This document shows, piece by piece, positions 8,051-18,676 of a stretch of DNA of 64,000 nucleotides (its first letter is position 1; each line of letters begins with the position of its first letter). The translations under genes and the position numbers were made by a program. Origin of the DNA: DATLGB01 sp038232275 (GTDB lineage Bacteria > Actinomycetota > Thermoleophilia > Solirubrobacterales > Solirubrobacteraceae); NCBI GenBank assembly GCA_038232275.1, contig JBBSIC010000004.1, positions 1-64,000 on the forward strand. The letters are read 5' to 3'. The notes under the pieces were generated by a model that saw nothing but the letters and a program-made list of their open reading frames with translations, was not told the DNA's origin and did no database searches.

Positions 8051-8461
8051 TCAGTCCCACCAGAGGCCGACCAGGGCGTGGCCCGCGGGCAGCGGCGGCA
8101 GCCCGGGCGGGTTCTCGAACCACGGCTTGTCGAGCAGCTCCTCGTCGGGCTCGAGCTCTCCGGCCCAGCGCGCGATCTGGTGCGGGGGCGCCGTGGTGAT
8201 CACGTACACGGCCGGGACGTAGGGCCATTCGGGCGGGTCGAGCACCTCGTCGATCTGCGCGAGGACGTCGTGGACCTCGCCCCGCGCGAGCATCTCGCCG
8301 AAGACCTCGGAGAACAGCTCCATGCCCGGATGGCGCCGCAGGTTGGGCGCGATCGACGCCGTGTCGTCGTTTCCATCCAGGAACAGCTCGATCGGCACGA
8401 CCGGGTGCGCCCCGTGGCCCCCGAGACGGTCGATGGTGGCGAGCAGGTCGTCGAGCCCCAT
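8051..8461 (-). CDS. Conserved hypothetical protein (136 aa)
   Basis: A 136-residue acidic soluble protein with no signal peptide or membrane segment. It is rich in Pro, Trp and acidic residues (PPEWPYVPAVYVITTAPP and DKPWFENPPGLPPLP). The family was not recognised. It converges with the peroxiredoxin gene with only one base between stops. Codon bias and a clean ATG start support it being real. Confidence 0.6.
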   Translation of the reverse strand: MGLDDLLATIDRLGGHGAHPVVPIELFLDGNDDTASIAPNLRRHPGMELFSEVFGEMLARGEVHDVLAQIDEVLDPPEWPYVPAVYVITTAPPHQIARWAGELEPDEELLDKPWFENPPGLPPLPAGHALVGLWWD

Positions 8462-8518
8462 GCAGGGGCATGCTACGTGCCACTGCGGCTGCGGCTGCGG
8501 CGGGTGCGGCGGCTCGGG

Positions 8519-9087
8519 CTAGCCGTCGAGCACCTGCACGCCGCACGCCGCGGCGAAGGGCCCGGCGTTGGCGAGGACGTCAGCCCACGGCATGCGCACG
8601 CCTTGCAGGCCGTCCAGCCCGCGCACGGCCTCGAGCCTGCAGCCGCGCAGCTCCACCGATTCGAAGCGCGCGCCGCTGAGGTCGGCGCCCGTGAGGTCGC
8701 AGTCGTCGAAGACGACGGTGCGAAGCCCGGCCTGCTGGAAGTCGGCCTGGGTGAGCACGCACGAGCTCACCAGCACGCGCTCCAGGCGCGCGCCGGCGAA
8801 GGCGCTGAGGTCCGCGCGGCAGTCCGCGAGGACGACGTCGCCAAGCGTGCTCTGGCTGAGGTTCGCCCCGGTCAGGCGGCCGCGCTCGACGTGCCGCGCC
8901 GCCAGCTGGCGCCCGGGGCGTCGAGGTTGGCGAGGTCGCAGCCGCGCAGCTCGCAGTCGACCAGTCCGAGACCGGGCCGGCGCTCGCCGGCGAGGCTCGC
9001 ACCCTCCAGGCGGGCGCCGTCGATGCGCGATGCCTGGAGGTCGGCCGGCTCGGGCCGCGGCGGCAGGTCGGGCGGGTCGGGACGCAT
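8519..9087 (-). pseudogene. Pentapeptide-repeat protein interrupted by a frameshift
   Basis: Two minus-strand frames together encode a right-handed beta-helix protein made of A(D/N)LxX repeats. The first frame (from 9087) has ADLQASRIDGARLEGASLAG and CELRGCDLANLDAPGA. The second frame, entered near 8905, has RLTGANLSQSTLGDV, CDLTGADLSGARFES and ends at QVLDG. A single-base indel in a G/C-run (ctggcggcgcggcac) joins them into about 190 residues. Pentapeptide proteins often bind gyrase or act as scaffolds, but no role is indicated. A sequencing error is an alternative to a real mutation. Confidence 0.75.
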
Positions 9088-9136
9088 CGCCCGCGCGAGT
9101 CAAGCAGGCTGACGGCGTTTCTGGGGCTCGGAGCGT

Positions 9137-9418
9137 TTACGGCTGGGCTGGTAAGGAGGAGACCACCGCCCGCGATGCCTCGGCGTGCCGCTTGCGCGTG
9201 CGTCGTGTCTCCCGGGAGGGGAACCAAACGCCCGCTCGCGCCCGGCGACCCGGCAACCTGTGCATTTCACCCCTCAGAGCGGGGGCAAATGCACAGAAGT
9301 CCCGTGCGCCCGCCGACTCGATCAGGTCGCGCACGTCGCCGGCCGAGAACGACCGCACGAGATAAAAAAGCGCCAGCAGGACGATCAGCGCGACGCCCGA
9401 CAGGGCCAGCCGGCGCAT
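9137..9418 (-). pseudogene. N-terminal fragment of a TVP38/TMEM64-like membrane protein
   Basis: From ATG at 9418 the frame encodes a membrane anchor, ALSGVALIVLLALFYLV, then SAGDVRDLIESAGA. This matches how TVP38/TMEM64 (DedA-like) proteins begin: one transmembrane helix, then a '(D/E)LRD-I-S-G' segment ahead of the conserved domain. After that the sequence becomes basic and unstructured, and runs through a 37-base inverted repeat at 9259-9295. The conserved membrane domain is gone, so this is a remnant whose 3' part was replaced. Confidence 0.5.
9259..9295. repeat. Inverted repeat with perfect 9-base outer arms
   Basis: TGTGCATTT at 9259-9267 pairs perfectly with AAATGCACA at 9287-9295; after two mismatched positions a CCCC/GGGG pairing adds four more base pairs around a seven-base loop. 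The AT-rich arms stand out in this GC-rich setting. The repeat lies where the TVP38-like fragment loses similarity to its family. It has no T-tract, so it is not a typical intrinsic terminator. It could be a small mobile repeat or a protein-binding site. Confidence 0.6.
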
Positions 9419-9443
9419 GCCCACAGGGTACGGTGGGGCCGCG

Positions 9444-10472
9444 GTGACTCTCGCGTCCATCGGCTCCTTCTTCGACTCGGTCGGCGAGTTTTTCGCGAAC
9501 CTCGCCCGCGTGCACTGGCTCACGCTGCTGCTCGGGCTGACCTTCTTCGGGATCTACCTGACGCTGCGCTCGCGGGCCTGGCTTGCGGTGCTGCGCGCCG
9601 CCTACCCGGACGAGCCGATCCAGTGGCGCCGCGTCTGGGGCGCCTACATGGCCGCCTATGGCTTCAACAACGTCGTCCCCGCGCGCGGCGGGGACGTCAT
9701 GAAGCTGTTCTTGACCAAGACGTCGATTCCGAAGGCCAGCTACCCCGCGGTCGGCTCCTCGCTGCTCGTAGAGGGCATCTTCGACCTGACGATCGCGATC
9801 CCGGTGCTGGCCTTCGCGTTCAGCCAGGGCGTCTTTCCCAAGCCGCCCGACTTCTCCAAGCTCAACGCGTTCGACCTGTCCTACCTCGCGGCGCATCCGC
9901 GCGGGACGCTGTTCGGCCTGACCGTGCTCGGCATCCTCATCTTCGCCGGCTTCGCGCTGCTCAGCGCCCGCGTGCGGGCGTTCTGGGCGCGCGTGCGCCA
10001 GGGCGTCGCGATCCTGCGGGACCGCCGCCGCTACCTGCGCGAGGTGTGGCTTGTCCAGTTCGCCGGCTGGCTGTTTCGCTGTGCGGCCTTCTGGTGCCTG
10101 CTCGAGGCGTTCGGGGTCGGCGGGTCAGTGCGCAACGTCCTGCTCGTGCTCGGGACCAACGCCGTGGCGGCCATCGTGCCCTTCACGCCGGGCGGCGCCG
10201 GCGTGCAGCAGGCGCTGCTCGTGAAGGTCTTCGGCAGCAGCTCGGTCGTCGCGGCCTATTCCGTCGGCCAGCAGATCGCCATCGGCGTGTTCTCGCTCGC
10301 GATGGGCTTCATCGCCCTGGTGACGATCTTCAAGTTCCGCTCTTTCAAGGAGGCGATCGCGTCCGGCAAGGCGTCGCGCGCCGCCGACGGCGACAAGTCA
10401 CCAGGCGACGAGCCGCCCGACGACGGGCCCCAGGCGCCGGACGGCCGCCGCCGCCGTCGGGAACCCGCCTGA
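9444..10472 (+). CDS. Flippase-like integral membrane protein (LPG synthase TM-domain family)
   Basis: A polytopic protein of about 342 residues with roughly eight hydrophobic segments, of the family shared with the membrane part of lysylphosphatidylglycerol synthase and UPF0104 proteins. Family marks are YGFNNVVPARGGDVMKLFL after the second helix and AIVPFTPGGAGVQQALLVKV later. It has a long charged C-terminal tail (residues about 305-342) with Asp/Pro/Arg. Members act on lipid-linked substrates in the membrane. GTG 9444 was preferred over the ATG at 9417, which overlaps the divergent neighbour; the choice is uncertain. Confidence 0.75.
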   Translation: MTLASIGSFFDSVGEFFANLARVHWLTLLLGLTFFGIYLTLRSRAWLAVLRAAYPDEPIQWRRVWGAYMAAYGFNNVVPARGGDVMKLFLTKTSIPKASYPAVGSSLLVEGIFDLTIAIPVLAFAFSQGVFPKPPDFSKLNAFDLSYLAAHPRGTLFGLTVLGILIFAGFALLSARVRAFWARVRQGVAILRDRRRYLREVWLVQFAGWLFRCAAFWCLLEAFGVGGSVRNVLLVLGTNAVAAIVPFTPGGAGVQQALLVKVFGSSSVVAAYSVGQQIAIGVFSLAMGFIALVTIFKFRSFKEAIASGKASRAADGDKSPGDEPPDDGPQAPDGRRRRREPA

Positions 10473-10484
10473 GCACCGCGAGCC

Positions 10485-10748
10485 CTAGGACAGGCCCTGG
10501 CGCGCTTCGCGCACGAGTGCGACGGCCTCCGGGAACACCACGACCATCACCGCCCGGATCTGCTGCGCCTGGTCCTCCGCGCCGCCCTGCAGGTTGATGC
10601 GAGCCACCGCGGCGCACGTCATGTCGACCGCGAGCTTGATGGCGTTGTCTGCCCAGGCCAGGTTCTGCGCGCCCTGCATCTGCTCCATCGCCTCCTGCAG
10701 GCGCTTCTGGAGGTCTGGGTCATTGAAGAAACCGCCGAAGCCTTCCAT
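10485..10748 (-). CDS. Small hypothetical protein (87 aa)
   Basis: An 87-residue helical protein starting MEGFGGFFNDPDLQKRLQEA and carrying Gln/Met-rich amphipathic helices. No known family was recognised. It follows the methyltransferase gene on the same strand with a 4-base gap between that gene's stop and its start, so the order suggests it precedes it in no shared reading; both are minus-strand and may be cotranscribed. The ATG is preceded by tgatcgc rather than a strong ribosome site. Confidence 0.55.
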   Translation of the reverse strand: MEGFGGFFNDPDLQKRLQEAMEQMQGAQNLAWADNAIKLAVDMTCAAVARINLQGGAEDQAQQIRAVMVVVFPEAVALVREARQGLS

Positions 10749-10752
10749 GCGA

Positions 10753-11676
10753 TCATCGTACCCGCCGCGCGAGCACGGCCACCGTGCCTCCCCGGCCCGC
10801 CGTCCCAGCCGCGGCCTCGGCGGCCAGGGCGACTCCGGCCAGCGGCAGCGCCAGGGCGGTGGGGACGGCGTCGCTGACGCGCAGCGGCGCGTTGCGCTTG
10901 AGCGTGTGGTAGAGCCAGGACGGGGTCGGCGTCACGCGGTTGACAAGCGACTGCCAGAGCCCGAACGGGTTGTGCTCGAGCAGGACGTGCTCGGTGGCGG
11001 CGACCGCGAAGCCGCTGCGCTCCAGCAGCGTCCGCAGGCCGCGGGCGGTGAAGTGCGTGCGGTGCCGCGGCAGGTCGAGGTGATACCAGTGCGGCCCGGC
11101 CAGGCGGGCCTGCAGCGAGTCCAGGTTCGGCACGCCGGCCAGCAGCGCGCCGCCGGGCCGGAGCCAGCCGCGCAGGCGCTCGAGCGCGGCTCCGGGGCGC
11201 TCGACATGCTCGAGCACGTGCCACAGGGTGATCGCTCCGAGTGAGCCCGCCGCGACCGCGGCGTCCTCGAGCGCGACCGCCTCGACGTGGGCGGCGCGCG
11301 AGCGCCCGGACGGCTCGATGCCGCGCGCGTCCCAGCCCGCGGTCCGCGCGTGCGCGACGAAGCGCCCGCGACCCGCCCCGACGTCGAGCAGTGGCCCCGG
11401 GGGAGCGGCCGCCCGGGCGAGGATCGCGAGTCGCCGGCGGTCGAACGCGTGCAGGATGGGGGCCGCGGTCCCCGCGCCGCGGGGGGCGCCCGGTCGGTAG
11501 GCGCCGGCTTCGTGGGCGGCGGAGAACTCCGGGGGCGGCCCGGCCGTCACGGCGGTGCCGCAGGCGGCGCAGCGCAGCAGCAGGTGCGTGGCGCCCGAGG
11601 CCGGCTCGTGATCGGGCGCGCGACGCCAGGCGCGCAGCGCGCCGCCGCAGGCCGGGCAGGTGGCGTCGGCGCTCAC
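10753..11676 (-). CDS. Class I SAM-dependent methyltransferase with N-terminal zinc ribbon
   Basis: A 307-residue protein. Residues 7-45 hold a zinc ribbon-like pair of Cys knuckles (CPACGG and CAACGT). The Rossmann methyltransferase domain follows: motif I LLDVGAGRGRFVAHA, the acidic GIEPSG turn, and the motif IV-like ITLWHVLEHVERPGAAL, then LRPGGALLAGVPN. This arrangement is found in methyltransferases acting on nucleotide sugars or small cell-wall precursors. A hydrophobic stretch near residue 270 may be a membrane-associated C-terminal helix. GTG at 11676 or 11679 are both possible starts. Confidence 0.8.
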   Translation of the reverse strand: MSADATCPACGGALRAWRRAPDHEPASGATHLLLRCAACGTAVTAGPPPEFSAAHEAGAYRPGAPRGAGTAAPILHAFDRRRLAILARAAAPPGPLLDVGAGRGRFVAHARTAGWDARGIEPSGRSRAAHVEAVALEDAAVAAGSLGAITLWHVLEHVERPGAALERLRGWLRPGGALLAGVPNLDSLQARLAGPHWYHLDLPRHRTHFTARGLRTLLERSGFAVAATEHVLLEHNPFGLWQSLVNRVTPTPSWLYHTLKRNAPLRVSDAVPTALALPLAGVALAAEAAAGTAGRGGTVAVLARRVR

Positions 11677-11703
11677 CACTTGAACCCTAAGCTTCCGTGC
11701 TGC

Positions 11704-12648
11704 ATGGCCACCGCCGAGGTACCGACCGCGTCGCCCGACGAGCAGCTCGCCTGGGAGGCCGAGCAGCGGCCCCGCGCGGCGATCGCGGCGATCAGCGCCG
11801 CCATGCTGGCGATCCTCGGCGCGATCTTCAGCCGCCTGTCGCTCACGGGCGCACCGACGCCGACGCTCCCGGACTCGCTGCGCAACCTCGAGCGGCCGGG
11901 GCCGATCGGCGATCACGAGAGCCTGCGCGTCCCGCTGTTTCAGTTCTTCTCAGACCACGCCGCCTCCGTGCTGGCCGGGGCGGTCCTGCTCGGCCTCGCC
12001 GCAGTCGCGGCGGCGCTCACGCTCTCGTTTTTGGCCCGTGCGGCGCGCGCGCGCTCGGAGCGCTTCCCGCGCTTCGGCACGAACATGGCCCTCGTCGGCG
12101 CCGCGGCCGTGCTCGTCGGCTCCGTGCTCGTCGCGCTCGGGACGCGCGCGTGGGTCGACGACCTGCTCGCCTCCTCCCATACGATCAAGGCCTTCGCGGA
12201 CATCTCGCGCCCGCTCGCGCTCGACGCGGGCCAGATCATCGTGCAGGTCGGCGGGCTCGTCCTGGCCGGCTCCTACGTCCTCGTCGCCCTGCACAGCATG
12301 CGCACCGGGCTGCTGCCACGCGCGTGGGGGATCCTGGGCATCTTCGTCGGCGTGATGGTCGTCCTGCCCGTCCCGCTGTTCTCCGACGTGCTGCAGCCGG
12401 TGTGGCTGCTCGCGGTCGCCCTGCTGATCCTGCAGCGGTGGCCCGGCGGGACACCGCCGGCGTGGATCACCGGCAAGGCCGAGCCGTGGCCCACCGGCGC
12501 GCAGTTGCGCGAGGAGCGCCAGACGGCGCGCGGTGGGCCCGTAGCCAAGCCGAAGGCCAAGGCCGCGGAAAGGCCCGTCCCAGCCGCCGGGCGCCCGGCG
12601 AAGCCGCATCCGTCCTCCAAGAAGCGCAAGCGCAAGCGACGCGGCTGA
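11704..12648 (+). CDS. Polytopic membrane protein of unknown function
   Basis: A 314-residue protein with about six hydrophobic helices, beginning near residues 25-45 (AAISAAMLAILGAIF) and including GTNMALVGAAAVLVGSVLVA and GQIIVQVGGLVLAGSYV. The last 60 residues are a very basic Lys/Arg/Pro tail ending KKRKRKRRG, likely cytoplasmic. The layout resembles DUF4386-type membrane proteins, but I cannot confirm the family. It is divergent from the methyltransferase gene by 27 bases. Confidence 0.65.
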   Translation: MATAEVPTASPDEQLAWEAEQRPRAAIAAISAAMLAILGAIFSRLSLTGAPTPTLPDSLRNLERPGPIGDHESLRVPLFQFFSDHAASVLAGAVLLGLAAVAAALTLSFLARAARARSERFPRFGTNMALVGAAAVLVGSVLVALGTRAWVDDLLASSHTIKAFADISRPLALDAGQIIVQVGGLVLAGSYVLVALHSMRTGLLPRAWGILGIFVGVMVVLPVPLFSDVLQPVWLLAVALLILQRWPGGTPPAWITGKAEPWPTGAQLREERQTARGGPVAKPKAKAAERPVPAAGRPAKPHPSSKKRKRKRRG

Positions 12649-12771
12649 GGCCTTCGCCCGGCCCCGGCGGTTTGACGCGCTCCCGCTGCGGTTAGCCCCA
12701 ACGGCAACCATCCATCGACGCTCGGCGTCGTAGGGGACGCTGGTCGTCGGGAAGACGAGGGGGACTGCATC

Positions 12772-13368
12772 ATGGAAGCAGGAGCCGTTGGAGGGGGCTG
12801 GAAGGTCGCCGATCCCGGCCCGCTCGGCCTTGCCGCGTTCGCGCTCACGACCTTCGTGTTGAGCATGTACAACGCGGAGATCCTCGATGCCAAGGGCGAG
12901 CCGATCGTCTTCGGCCTCGCGCTCGCCTACGGCGGGCTCGTGCAGCTGCTGGCCGGCATGTGGGAGTTCCGCACGGGCAACACGTTCGGGGCGCTCGCGT
13001 TCTCGTCCTTCGGCGGCTTTTGGCTGTCGTTCTGGGCCTTCGAGCAGTTCTACGCCAAGAGCGTCCCGGAGGCCGCCCTCGGCCCGGCCGTCGGCGTCTA
13101 CCTCGTCGGCTGGGGCGTCTTCACGACGTACATGCTCGTCGCCTCGCTGCGGACGACTGCCGCGATCGCCGTCGTCTTCCTGCTGCTCGCGCCGACGTTC
13201 TGGCTGCTCGGCATCGGCGAGTGGACGGGGACGACCGGTCTCACACAGGCCGGCGGCTACCTCGGGCTGGCGACCGCACTCGCGGCTTGGTATGCCTCCT
13301 TTGCGGGCGTCACGAACGCGACGTTCGGCCGCACCGTCATGCCGGTGGGGCCCATGAACAAGCGATGA
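12772..13368 (+). CDS. satP: Acetate/succinate uptake transporter (GPR1/FUN34/YaaH family)
   Basis: A 198-residue protein with six predicted membrane helices. The family signature for acetate channels of the SatP/YaaH type is seen as ADPGPLGLAAFALTTFVLS (usual N-P-x-P-L-G-L), and GGLVQLLAGMWEFRTGNTFG, followed by SFGGFWLSFW. It imports acetate or related small acids. The gene has a strong gaggggg ribosome site and is followed 36 bases later by acetyl-CoA synthetase, giving a compact acetate uptake and activation unit. The first signature residue is Asp rather than Asn. Confidence 0.88.
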   Translation: MEAGAVGGGWKVADPGPLGLAAFALTTFVLSMYNAEILDAKGEPIVFGLALAYGGLVQLLAGMWEFRTGNTFGALAFSSFGGFWLSFWAFEQFYAKSVPEAALGPAVGVYLVGWGVFTTYMLVASLRTTAAIAVVFLLLAPTFWLLGIGEWTGTTGLTQAGGYLGLATALAAWYASFAGVTNATFGRTVMPVGPMNKR

Positions 13369-13404
13369 ACCGCCTGGACTCGACCTTCGATCAGAGGAGA
13401 CGCA

Positions 13405-15390
<1,986 letters not shown>

Positions 15391-15394
15391 TCGG

Positions 15395-17926
15395 CTACTC
15401 GTACTGCAGCGCCTTGAGCACGTCCAGGCGCGCCGCCCGCCGTGCCGGCGCGATCGCCGCGAGCACGCCGGCCAGGATCGCGACGATCGTGAAGATCACG
15501 AGCGCGCCGCCCGGGACCGCGAAGGCGACGCCTTGGTCGGCCAGGGCACTGGAGAGCAGCCGGGCGAGCAGGAGGCCGAGCGGCAGTCCGAGTGCCGCCC
15601 CGATCAGCGCCGTGATGATGCTCTCCTGGCGGACCATCCGCCGAACCTGGCGGCGGCTCATGCCGACCGCGCGCAGCATCCCGATCTCCCGCGTGCGCTC
15701 GAAGACCGTGAGCACGAGCGTGTTGACCATCCCGAACAGGCTCACGATCACCGACAGGGCGAGCAGCACGTAGAGCAGGTTCAGCAGGGTGTTGATCGCG
15801 TTGACGCGCTTGGTCACCCACGCGGCGCGCGAGCGCGCCTCGACGTCTGGGAAGGGCGCGAGCGCCTTCTGGACCGTCTTCGCCGAGGCGGGCCCGGACA
15901 GGAAGACGTACGCGTCCCCCGGGCGCGGGAAGGCGCCGTCGAAGGTCGCCTGCGAGACGAGTACCTTGGCCAGCAGCGGATCGATCTTCTGCACCGAGGT
16001 GCGCTTCTGCACGCCCGCGACCCGCAGCCGCAGCCGCTTGCCGCTCGGCGTGACGACGGCGAGCTCGGACCCGGTGTGCAGGTGGTGCTTGTCGGCGTAG
16101 TCGCTCTCGACGAGCGCCTGTCCCGGCCGCGGCACGGAGGACAGCCTGAGGACCGACTCGATGCCGGGCGCGAGGCCGTCGACGGAGACGGTGTCGCCGA
16201 AGGCCTTCGCGCGGTCGTGGCGGACGGGGTAGGCGTGCTCGCCGGGGAGCTTGGCCACCGCGCGACCGGCGGCGGACGGGATCGTGTCGAACCCGTTCTT
16301 CGCGGTCACGACGGTGTCCGCCGACACCAGATCCTCGAGCGACTTGCGATCCGAGCTGCGCAGCCCCTGGCCGAGCGTGGCGACGAGCGTGACCAGCGCC
16401 AGGCCGATCATCAGCGCGCCCGCGGTGCTCGCGGTGCGGGCCGGGTTGCGCGTCGCGTTCTCGCGGGCGAGGCGGCCCGCCGCGCCGCCGGCCCGCTTGG
16501 CCGGCGCGCCGAGCACCCGGGCGAGCGGGGTCACGACGCGGTTGGCGAGCATCGCCACGGCCGCGAAGAGGATCAGGCAGCCGCCGCCGAGGAAGCCGAG
16601 CGCCACGGCGGTGCTCAGACCGGCGAAGGCGCCCACGCCCAGCAGCACGAGAGCGAGGACGAGCATGCCCAGCCCGACCGCGGGCCGGCGGGCGCCCAGC
16701 TTGGGCGGCAGCTTCGCGCCCTCCTGCATCGCGGCCACGGGGCTGATCGACGTCGCGCGGCGGGCGGGGGCGATGCTCGCCAGCGCGGTGACGACGACGC
16801 CGAGCGCGAGCGACACCACGATCGTCCGCGGCTTGAGCACCTGATCGGTCTTGGGCAGGTCGATCCCGAGCGCCACGAACGCCGCCGAGAGCCCCTTGGC
16901 CAGGAAGTAGCCGAGCACGAGCCCGAGCACCGAGGCGAGCGCGCCCAGCGCGAGGCCCTCGAGCAGGACCGAGCGGCGGACCTGCTTCGCGGAGGCGCCG
17001 AGCGCGCGCAGCGTCGCCAGCTCGCGCACGCGCTGGGCGACGGTGATCGTGAGCGTGTTGTAGATGACGAAGGCCCCGACCCCGAGCGCGATGAAGCCGA
17101 ACGCGAGCAGGAAGTACCGGATGAAGGAGGTCGCCTCCTCGATGTCCTTGGAGTGCTGGGCGGCCTGCTCGGCGCCGGTGCGCACCGTCGCGTCCTTGCC
17201 GACGACCGAGCGCAGGCCGGCGGCCAGCTGCTTGTCCGGCACGCCGGACGCGGCGGCCACGGAGATCGTGTCGAAGCGGCCCTGCTTGCCGAGCAGCTTC
17301 TGCGCGGTGGGGACGTCGAAGAGCCCGATCGTCGCCCCGCCGAGCGAGTTGACCTTCCCGTAGCGCGCGACGCCGGTGATCGTGAAGGTGCGCTTCGCGC
17401 CCTGGGCGGAGATGCCCAGCTTGTCCCCCGGCTTGAGGTGTTGCTTGTCGGCGGTGGAGCGGTCGATCGCGAGCTCGCCGTCGCCCTTGGGCCAGTCTCC
17501 CGCGCTGAGCGTGAACGGGTTGAAGCGCGTGGCCCCGAAGTCGACGCCGAAGGCGAGCTTGGGCGCGTTCTGGTTGCCGATCGTCTTGCCGTCAGGACCG
17601 ATGAGCCGAATCTGGTCGGTGCCCTGGCCGCTCGCCTGCACCAGGCCGCTCGCCTCGGCGACGTCGGGCGCGGATCGGACCTTGGTCAGCAGCGACGCGG
17701 GGATCGTCGCCTTTCCGCTCGTGGACTGGTCGACGACGTCGCGCGCGCTGACGACGGCGCTGGTCTTGGCGTTGCCGGTGGTGAAGATCGTGTCGAACGC
17801 CTTGGAGATCGTGTCGGTGAGGACGTAGGTGCCGCAGACCATCGCGACGCCGAGCACGACGGCGAGCGTCGTGAGCAGCGCGCGGCCGCGGCGCAGCCAG
17901 AGGCCCTGGAGCGCGACGCGGCGCAT
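15395..17926 (-). CDS. ABC transporter permease, FtsX/MacB type
   Basis: An 843-residue permease with an N-terminal membrane helix (LLTTLAVVLGVAMVCGTYV), a large extracytoplasmic segment (about residues 45-245), then three helices and a second FtsX-like unit ending in three more helices. Motifs such as ATLRALGASAKQVRRSVL and GMLRAVGMSRRQVRRM mark the two FtsX cytoplasmic loops. Such two-unit permeases export lipoproteins, lipids or peptides, or control cell-wall enzymes. Its ATG overlaps the ATPase stop codon (TGATG), so the two are translationally coupled. Confidence 0.88.
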   Translation of the reverse strand: MRRVALQGLWLRRGRALLTTLAVVLGVAMVCGTYVLTDTISKAFDTIFTTGNAKTSAVVSARDVVDQSTSGKATIPASLLTKVRSAPDVAEASGLVQASGQGTDQIRLIGPDGKTIGNQNAPKLAFGVDFGATRFNPFTLSAGDWPKGDGELAIDRSTADKQHLKPGDKLGISAQGAKRTFTITGVARYGKVNSLGGATIGLFDVPTAQKLLGKQGRFDTISVAAASGVPDKQLAAGLRSVVGKDATVRTGAEQAAQHSKDIEEATSFIRYFLLAFGFIALGVGAFVIYNTLTITVAQRVRELATLRALGASAKQVRRSVLLEGLALGALASVLGLVLGYFLAKGLSAAFVALGIDLPKTDQVLKPRTIVVSLALGVVVTALASIAPARRATSISPVAAMQEGAKLPPKLGARRPAVGLGMLVLALVLLGVGAFAGLSTAVALGFLGGGCLILFAAVAMLANRVVTPLARVLGAPAKRAGGAAGRLARENATRNPARTASTAGALMIGLALVTLVATLGQGLRSSDRKSLEDLVSADTVVTAKNGFDTIPSAAGRAVAKLPGEHAYPVRHDRAKAFGDTVSVDGLAPGIESVLRLSSVPRPGQALVESDYADKHHLHTGSELAVVTPSGKRLRLRVAGVQKRTSVQKIDPLLAKVLVSQATFDGAFPRPGDAYVFLSGPASAKTVQKALAPFPDVEARSRAAWVTKRVNAINTLLNLLYVLLALSVIVSLFGMVNTLVLTVFERTREIGMLRAVGMSRRQVRRMVRQESIITALIGAALGLPLGLLLARLLSSALADQGVAFAVPGGALVIFTIVAILAGVLAAIAPARRAARLDVLKALQYE

Positions 17927-18627
17927 CAGCTGCGCACCTCGTCGCTGGCGATGGCGCCGTCGTCGAGGTTGAGCACGCGGTCGGCGATGGCGGCCGCCTC
18001 GGGGTCGTGCGTCACCATCACGGTCGTCTGGCCGAAGCCGTCGACCGTCGATCGCAGCAGCTCGAGGATCTCGGCGCTCGTGGTCGAGTCGAGGTTGCCC
18101 GTCGGCTCGTCGGCGAACAGGACCGTCGGCCGGCTCGCGAGCGAGCGGGCCACGGCGACGCGCTGCTGCTGGCCGCCGGAGAGCTCGCTCGGTCGGTGGC
18201 CGAGCCGGTCACCCAGGCCGACCTTCTCCACGAGCTCGTCGAGCCAGGCCGGGTCGACGGTCTCGCCGGCGATCTCCGCGGGCAGCAGGATGTTCTCGCG
18301 CGCGGTGAGCATCGGGAGCAGGTTGAAGAACTGAAAGACGAAGCCGATGTGCTCGCGGCGCAGCTCGGTCAGCCCCTTGTCGTCGAGGCCCGTGACCTCC
18401 ACGCCGGCGATCGACACGGTGCCGCCGTCGGGCTTGTCGAGCCCCGCGAGGACGTGCATGAGCGTGGACTTGCCCGAGCCCGAGGGGCCCATCACGGCCG
18501 TCAGGCGGGCGGGCTGGACGTCGAGGTCGACGCCGCGCAGGGCGTGCACGGCCGTCGCGCCCTCGCCGTAGACGCGGGTCAGCCCGCGAGCGGTCACGAC
18601 TGCGGAGGTGGCGACTGGGGAGGTCAT
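17926..18627 (-). CDS. ABC transporter ATP-binding protein (LolD/MacB type)
   Basis: A 233-residue ATPase that powers the adjacent FtsX-type permease. Walker A is GPSGSGKST, the Q-loop is FVFQFFNLLPMLTARENI, the signature is LSGGQQQRVAVARSL, Walker B is VLFADEPTGNLDS and the switch His is in VMVTHDPEAA. ATG 18627 is preceded by gggagg and by the pyrE gene on the same strand. The gene and its permease form a two-gene exporter operon. Confidence 0.92.
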   Translation of the reverse strand: MTSPVATSAVVTARGLTRVYGEGATAVHALRGVDLDVQPARLTAVMGPSGSGKSTLMHVLAGLDKPDGGTVSIAGVEVTGLDDKGLTELRREHIGFVFQFFNLLPMLTARENILLPAEIAGETVDPAWLDELVEKVGLGDRLGHRPSELSGGQQQRVAVARSLASRPTVLFADEPTGNLDSTTSAEILELLRSTVDGFGQTTVMVTHDPEAAAIADRVLNLDDGAIASDEVRS

Positions 18628-18676
18628 GGCGGCCACTCTGGCATTCCCACCGCCCGCCCGCCATCGGGATCTCCCC

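Noticed and set aside
9195..9260. gggaggggaaccaaacg recalled part of a cyclic-di-AMP (ydaO) riboswitch
   Set aside because: The other conserved pieces are missing on the same strand, and no cell-wall hydrolase gene follows. The ggggtgaaa match is on the other strand and belongs to the inverted repeat at 9259-9295.
9175..9447. Plus-strand frame behind an aaggaggag sequence at 9154
   Set aside because: The distance to the ATG is too long for a ribosome site, the protein is random-looking and Arg-rich, and a membrane-protein fragment is encoded on the other strand.
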